DNA of 51,301 bases from Cochliopodium minus. Taxonomy: Eukaryota; Discosea; Himatismenida; Cochliopodiidae. The DNA is taken from the NCBI GenBank assembly GCA_024220525.1, contig JAMYWO010000198.1, positions 27,099 through 78,399 of the forward strand. Reading direction: 5' to 3'. Shown piece by piece: positions 46,858 to 51,301 of the stretch. Numbering within the stretch: the stretch's first letter is position 1; every line of letters starts with the position of its first letter. The notes beneath the pieces were generated by a model. It was not told the DNA's origin, did no database searches, and was given only the letters and a program-made list of their open reading frames with translations. The translations under genes and the position numbers were made by a program.

Positions 46858-47106
46858 TCACTTAGTATCAATTGTTTCTTTGAGAACTTTTGCTTCTTTG
46901 ATCTTAGTGGTATATTTTGTTTGGTAATGAACACCCTTGTTAATCATCCACTCACCTACATTAAGAAATTTGTCTACACCATTTCTGAGGTTATGGTTTT
47001 TTATTGCTTTTGTGATTTCTTTATTGGATACACCACTAGCCCTGGAAACACCAGCAAAGAATCCACTCAGTAATACAGCATCAAAAAGATATCCCCAAAA
47101 TCCCAT
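46858..47106 (-). CDS. DUF1748-like small protein, paralogue 2
   Basis: Intronless, 82 residues, MGFWGYLFDAVLLSGFF then VSRASGVSNKEI and FLNVGEWMINKG, ending in a Lys-rich helix. It is a tandem duplicate of the gene at 46379. About 85 bases covering the first third of the coding region are almost identical between the two copies, while the rest has diverged considerably. Function unknown. Confidence 0.75.
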   Translation of the reverse strand: MGFWGYLFDAVLLSGFFAGVSRASGVSNKEITKAIKNHNLRNGVDKFLNVGEWMINKGVHYQTKYTTKIKEAKVLKETIDTK

Positions 47107-47456
47107 TTTAAATTTTTTGAAAGTTTTTTAATTAATTTTGTTTTGTTTTTTTGTTTTTTTTTTTTTGTAAAAATTTTAATGTTTTTAAACGAAATAACTA
47201 CAAAGATTTCTTATCAAGTTCATTTTTTCTAATTTATTTTAAATCTAGATAAGTTTGAAAATTAGTTGATTTGAAAATCAGCAAAATTTAAATTCTTTTA
47301 CATTTATTTTCTCTGAATTATTGAATCAAATTTTAATAAATGAAGAAATTATGTTATTGTATCCTTTCAATGACTCCGATTGGAACTGGTAATATTTAAT
47401 GAGCATTTAATTGGGAAATTATTTTTTAATTAATGGAAAGTGATAGATATTGTTTA
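47107..47456. other. Intergenic spacer
   Basis: AT-rich spacer upstream of DUF1748-like paralogue 2. No gene seen. Followed by MITE copy C. Confidence 0.45.
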
Positions 47457-47549
47457 GGGATGTCCAAAAATTATACAACAGTTTAAATTTTGTTAGAAAA
47501 ATTTTTATATCCGCTAACAAAGTACAAAGTTGTAATATTTGGACATGTC
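47457..47549. mobile_element. MITE copy C with TA target-site duplication
   Basis: 93 bp, flanked by TA on both sides (47455-47456 and 47550-47551). Left end GGGATGTCCAAAAATTATAC, right end inverted GACATGTCCAAATATTAC. Internal inverted arms TTTTGTTAG/CTAACAAAG. It lies in the upstream region of the two-pore channel gene. The TA duplication and short inverted ends point to mobilisation by a Tc1/mariner transposase, which is not in this window. Confidence 0.85.
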
Positions 47550-47643
47550 TAGATATTGTTTTAACATTTTTTGTCCATTTCAGGAACAAAAATTATTTTT
47601 TTAATTTATTTTCCCCGGACTAGAAAAAAAAAAAGGGAATTTG

Positions 47644-50600
47644 ATGGAAGGCCATAACAATTTGAATGAACCTTTAATGGAAGTAAGAAGCAGCAGAGCA
47701 CAAACTTTGTTCAGTAGATTGGATAAAAAGTAACAATTAAAAAAAAAGCAAAAAGAAAAACATTTTTAATTGTTCACTTGTAGACACGAAGACAATGTGA
47801 GACTAGATGATATAAAAGAGTATGCTCTCAAACAAAGATTCAAACATGCAAATATCGGTTTGGATGAGATGATAATCAACAATATCGGGAATAAGCAAAT
47901 TGATAAGAATATGGTAACAAGCCCAGAGTTTAACTTCTTTACAAAATTTCCAAATTAAAAACTATTTATAAAAATGAATAAATGGAGAGGAAGAAATAAA
48001 ATAAAAAATATAAAAATAAAAAGTAAAAAGAATTCATTCTAATATAATATAGGATATTGGAGAAAGATATAAATATGCATTTTCTCATGTACAAGATGCA
48101 ATTAGCAACAGATACTCTGATTTTGATCAAAGCAAAACAAAGAGGATTTTCCACGATCTCTATTACAACAAATGGATCTCATTGTTATTCATACTGATTC
48201 TAATAGCACAGATGATCTTCATCTTTTTTGAGAGGCCATCATATAAAACAATCACATGGCCATATATGGATGCAGAAATCCCTCTCAAAATAGTTGAATT
48301 GATCTTCATAATCATCTATACCATCATCACCTCTTTCCATGTGTTATATAAAGGGAAAAGTTATTTCAAAAGTCCAGTGAGGGTATTAATTGTATTAATA
48401 ATTGTGGCAATGTTCATAGATGTAAGTATTTCAAAAGGAAATAATATTATTATGAAAATACAATCCAATCATTTTAAAATATAATTCAAGATGTGTCCAA
48501 AATATATGCTTCTCATTCAATCATCAAATTTTTTTACTCCTCTCCTTTCAATTAATTTATTTATTTCAATTTTTATTTAATTTCAAATTAATAATAAAAA
48601 TGAAATAAAAAAGATTTCAAAAAACGAGAAGAAAATAAATTTTCTTTGCTCAAAAAAAAAAAATTACAGGTTTATTGATTAAATATTTTGAGGTTTTCTT
48701 CACAACAAAGTTATTTCTTACATATAAATAAAAAAATAAAAAATAAAAACAAAAAATAATTTTTAAAAAAGGTCGTAATAGAATTATCAGGGGAAGTAAT
48801 TTTGAGATATTCGAGAACCCTAAGGCCGATTCTCTTCGTATTAAAAATAAAAGTTTTGAGAAAAGCGTTTATATTGATGGTGAAGACAGTGTGGTCCTCC
48901 AGATTTCTTTTGACACTTCTCTTCATGATCTTGATCTTCTTTGCAGTATTCGGCGTTCTGTTTTTAAATGGCAGGTTCGAAGACAAGCAGTTTCGTCACA
49001 TCAACATGAGCAATTTTGGTTATGCTTTTTTGCACATGTTCTTGGCGATCACCTTTGAAAATTATCCTGAAGTTATTTTCCCTGCAATAGAAAAATCTGC
49101 TGTAAAAAATTTTTTTTTTATTTTTATTTTTTATTATTTTTTTTTAATTTAAATTTTATAATTTTTATTTTTTTTTAATAATCATTTTTTTAAAACTTCT
49201 TTTAAGTTTTAATTTATTTTTATTATTTTTGTTTATTTAATTGAATTTATTTTTTATTTCATTTATTTTTTAAAATTTTTGCTTTATTCTTGTTTTTCTT
49301 ATTTCTTATTTTTTTATTTTTATTTTTATTTTATTTTTATTTATTTTTTTGATTATTTTTATAGTACACTATCGTTTACTTCCTTGTTATTTATGTCGTT
49401 GTTTTCACTCTCTTTTCAGTCATTTTTGCAATTTTGTTCGAAGAATACAAAGAAGTTAGAATAGAAATAGCAATCAAAGAAAAGGCATAATATTATTTTT
49501 TAATTTTAATTTTTATTTATTTATTTTTAATTTATTTATTTTTTTTGATATTTTTAATTTTTTGATATTTTTTATTTTTATATTTTTATATCCTTTAGTT
49601 GGCCCAAAGAAAATCATTGTTGGCTGCTTTCAATTATTTGGATGTGGAAAACAGAGAATCTGTCAGCCATCAAACTGTGGTCAATCTCTTGAGACAGATC
49701 AAACCGAAAGAAAAGGAAGAAGATCTCAAAAATTTGTGTAAAATGATTGACCATGATGGAAATGGACAAATTAGCAAAGTGATTTTTTTTTTTTGAAAGA
49801 AAATTAAATTTTTTTATTTTTTTTAAATTTAGTTTATTTTTTATTTTATTTTATTTTATTTTATTTTATTTTATTTTATTTTATTTTATTTTATTTTATT
49901 TTATTTTTTTATTTTTTTATTTTTTTATTTTTTTATTTTTTTATTTTTTATTTTTTATTTTATTGTTATTTTTTAATTTTATTTAATTATTTTTTTGTTT
50001 TTTTATTTTTTTGTTTTTTTAACAAATTATTTTTAGTTTTTTATTTTTGATTATTTTCAACATTTTTTTTTCTTTTCATTATTCTTTTTTTTTTTTGATC
50101 TTAAATCTCAATTTTAAAACTATAATTTTCATTATTTTTTCATTTTTCAAATTTATTTTTTTGAAGGAAGAGTTTTTTTCATTGGTAGACATTTGCACTG
50201 CAAAAGCAAGAAATAAGGAAAAAAGACTCCAAAAAATGACGCCTATTCAAAAATTGATCATCTCCTACATCCCCACCCTCATTTTTGATATTGTCATCAT
50301 CACCACCTCCATCATGTTCGTTGTGCTCGTTCTTTTTGAATGGTCTGAAGATCTAAAGTTTGTTTGGTGGAGAATTATCAATGGACTCTCCATTTTCATG
50401 GTAATTGAAATCATTCTTAAGTAAAAAAATTTTTTAAAATGAAGAAATTTTTTATTTAAAAAAAACTTTGTTGTATTATTTTTATTTATTTATTCTTTCT
50501 TATTTATTTTTTTTTCATTTTTTTTAATTTTTTTTTGATTAAATCCGTTTTTATTCTTGGTTATGTTAATATGATTATCATTTTTATTTTTTTGAACAAA

Positions 50601-51301
50601 TTATTTTCGCAATAAAAAAAATGATATTTTTTTTTTCAAATTTTAATTAATTTTATCAATTTAATTTATTCAACTAAATATTTTTATTAATTCAATATTT
50701 TTAAAGATGTAATTTTTTAATTATTTAAATTTTTTAAATTATTTAAATTTTTTAAATTATTTAAATTTTTTAATTATTTAAATTTTTTAATTATTTTAAT
50801 TTTTTAATTTTTTTAAATTTTTTTCTTGTATTATCGAAAAGATTGGTGATAATAGGAGCAAAGGGATTTTGGAAGAATGGATGGAACAAATTCACCTTTT
50901 TAGTGGTACTTCTCTCTGCTATCAGTCAAATCATCATCATCTCCGTCTCTAACAAAGAGGTCATCTATGTCTTCGGAACTTTTGCTTCCGTACTAATATT
51001 GGTAAAATTATCTAAAAAAAAATAAAATAAAATAAAAATAAAAAAAAATATAAAAAATAAAATATAATTTAAAATAATAATATAAAATAAAATAAAATTA
51101 ATAAATAATAAATAAAAATAAATAAAGTCGAATAAATAAAAATTTATCAAATAATAATATAAAATAAAAAATAAAAAATAAAAAATAAAAAATAAAAAAT
51201 AAAAAATAAAAAATAAAAAATAAACCCTAATAGAAGATGTTTTTTCCATTTCTGTTCAATTCTCATTTTTGTTAGTGATTGAATTAAATTGTTTTCTTTT
51301 T
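47644..51301 (+). CDS. TPC: Two-pore channel (TPC) with EF hands, 3' end outside window
   Basis: Endolysosomal/vacuolar cation channel with two 6-TM repeats. Exons visible: 47644-47729, 47784-47913, 48053-48421, 48772-49101, 49365-49484, 49599-49778, 50167-50420 and 50842-51001, together 543 codons in frame. The sequence holds S1-S4 of repeat I (the segment beginning RYSRTLRP has spaced Arg/Lys like S4), a pore region with AITFENYPEV, and S6. A linker with two EF hands follows: the first is degenerate, the second canonical DHDGNGQISKEEF (about 396-408). Then S1-S3 of repeat II. The EF-hand linker makes it plant-TPC1-like. One intron starts GC (49485). The gene continues beyond the right edge. 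Confidence 0.88.
49842..49960. repeat. (TTTTA)n then (TTTTTTTA)n simple repeat
   Basis: Uninterrupted TTTTA units to about 49905, then 7-8 base T-run units. It lies in the intron that splits the EF-hand region of the two-pore channel. Confidence 0.85.
51160..51224. repeat. (AAAAAT)n simple repeat
   Basis: About nine perfect AAAAAT units in the last visible intron region of the channel gene. This is the reverse complement of the TTTTTA unit seen in other introns. Confidence 0.85.

Overview
This window comes from the nuclear genome of an AT-rich, intron-rich single-celled eukaryote. The genes include a cohesin kleisin, Ras and Rab GTPases, an exosome subunit, a UBE2D-type E2, a mitochondrial-type cardiolipin synthase and a two-pore channel. 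They are broken by many short GT-AG introns that are almost pure A/T. TAA, TAG and TGA all act as stops. The lineage cannot be fixed from the sequence. Exon coordinates below were worked out by hand: splice sites had to keep the frame and the protein family, and for most genes the summed exon length is an exact multiple of three.

Layout. 1-4012 is the 3' part of a DDE transposase gene fused to a DEDDh-type exonuclease. 4013-5412 has no gene, only tRNA-like relics, followed by a type II tRNA (5413-5497). The segment between two single Ns (5527 and 8366) holds an MFS transporter and a multicopper oxidase, both cut off at an N and both carrying one-base deletions in T runs. It looks like lower-quality sequence joined into the scaffold. 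8464-10598 is a DEG9-like protease lacking its N-terminal half, again at the N. 10658-14330 holds an unrecognised minus-strand gene with frame breaks. From 14.6 kb on, nearly all frames are clean: RAD21, a divergent Ras, a multi-pass membrane protein, a coiled-coil/MIR protein, a Rab, cardiolipin synthase, an E2, an LRR protein, an ELO-like elongase, a 2H-phosphoesterase/RRM fusion, MsrA, an RCC1 protein, a membrane-anchored P-loop ATPase, an LCAT/PDAT acyltransferase lacking its N-terminus, RRP40, a His/Asp-rich secreted protein, two DUF1748-like paralogues, and a two-pore channel running off the right edge.

The genes are a housekeeping mix with no operon-like cluster. The most unusual signals are: the transposase-exonuclease fusion; three copies of a roughly 85-95 bp Tc1/mariner-like MITE; microexons of 10-25 nt, including a 17+11 nt pair encoding the MsrA active site; a Ras whose positions equivalent to Gly12 and Gln61 are Pro and Leu; an ELO protein whose HxxHH box reads AxxHH; and a patch of near identity between the two DUF1748-like genes that suggests gene conversion.
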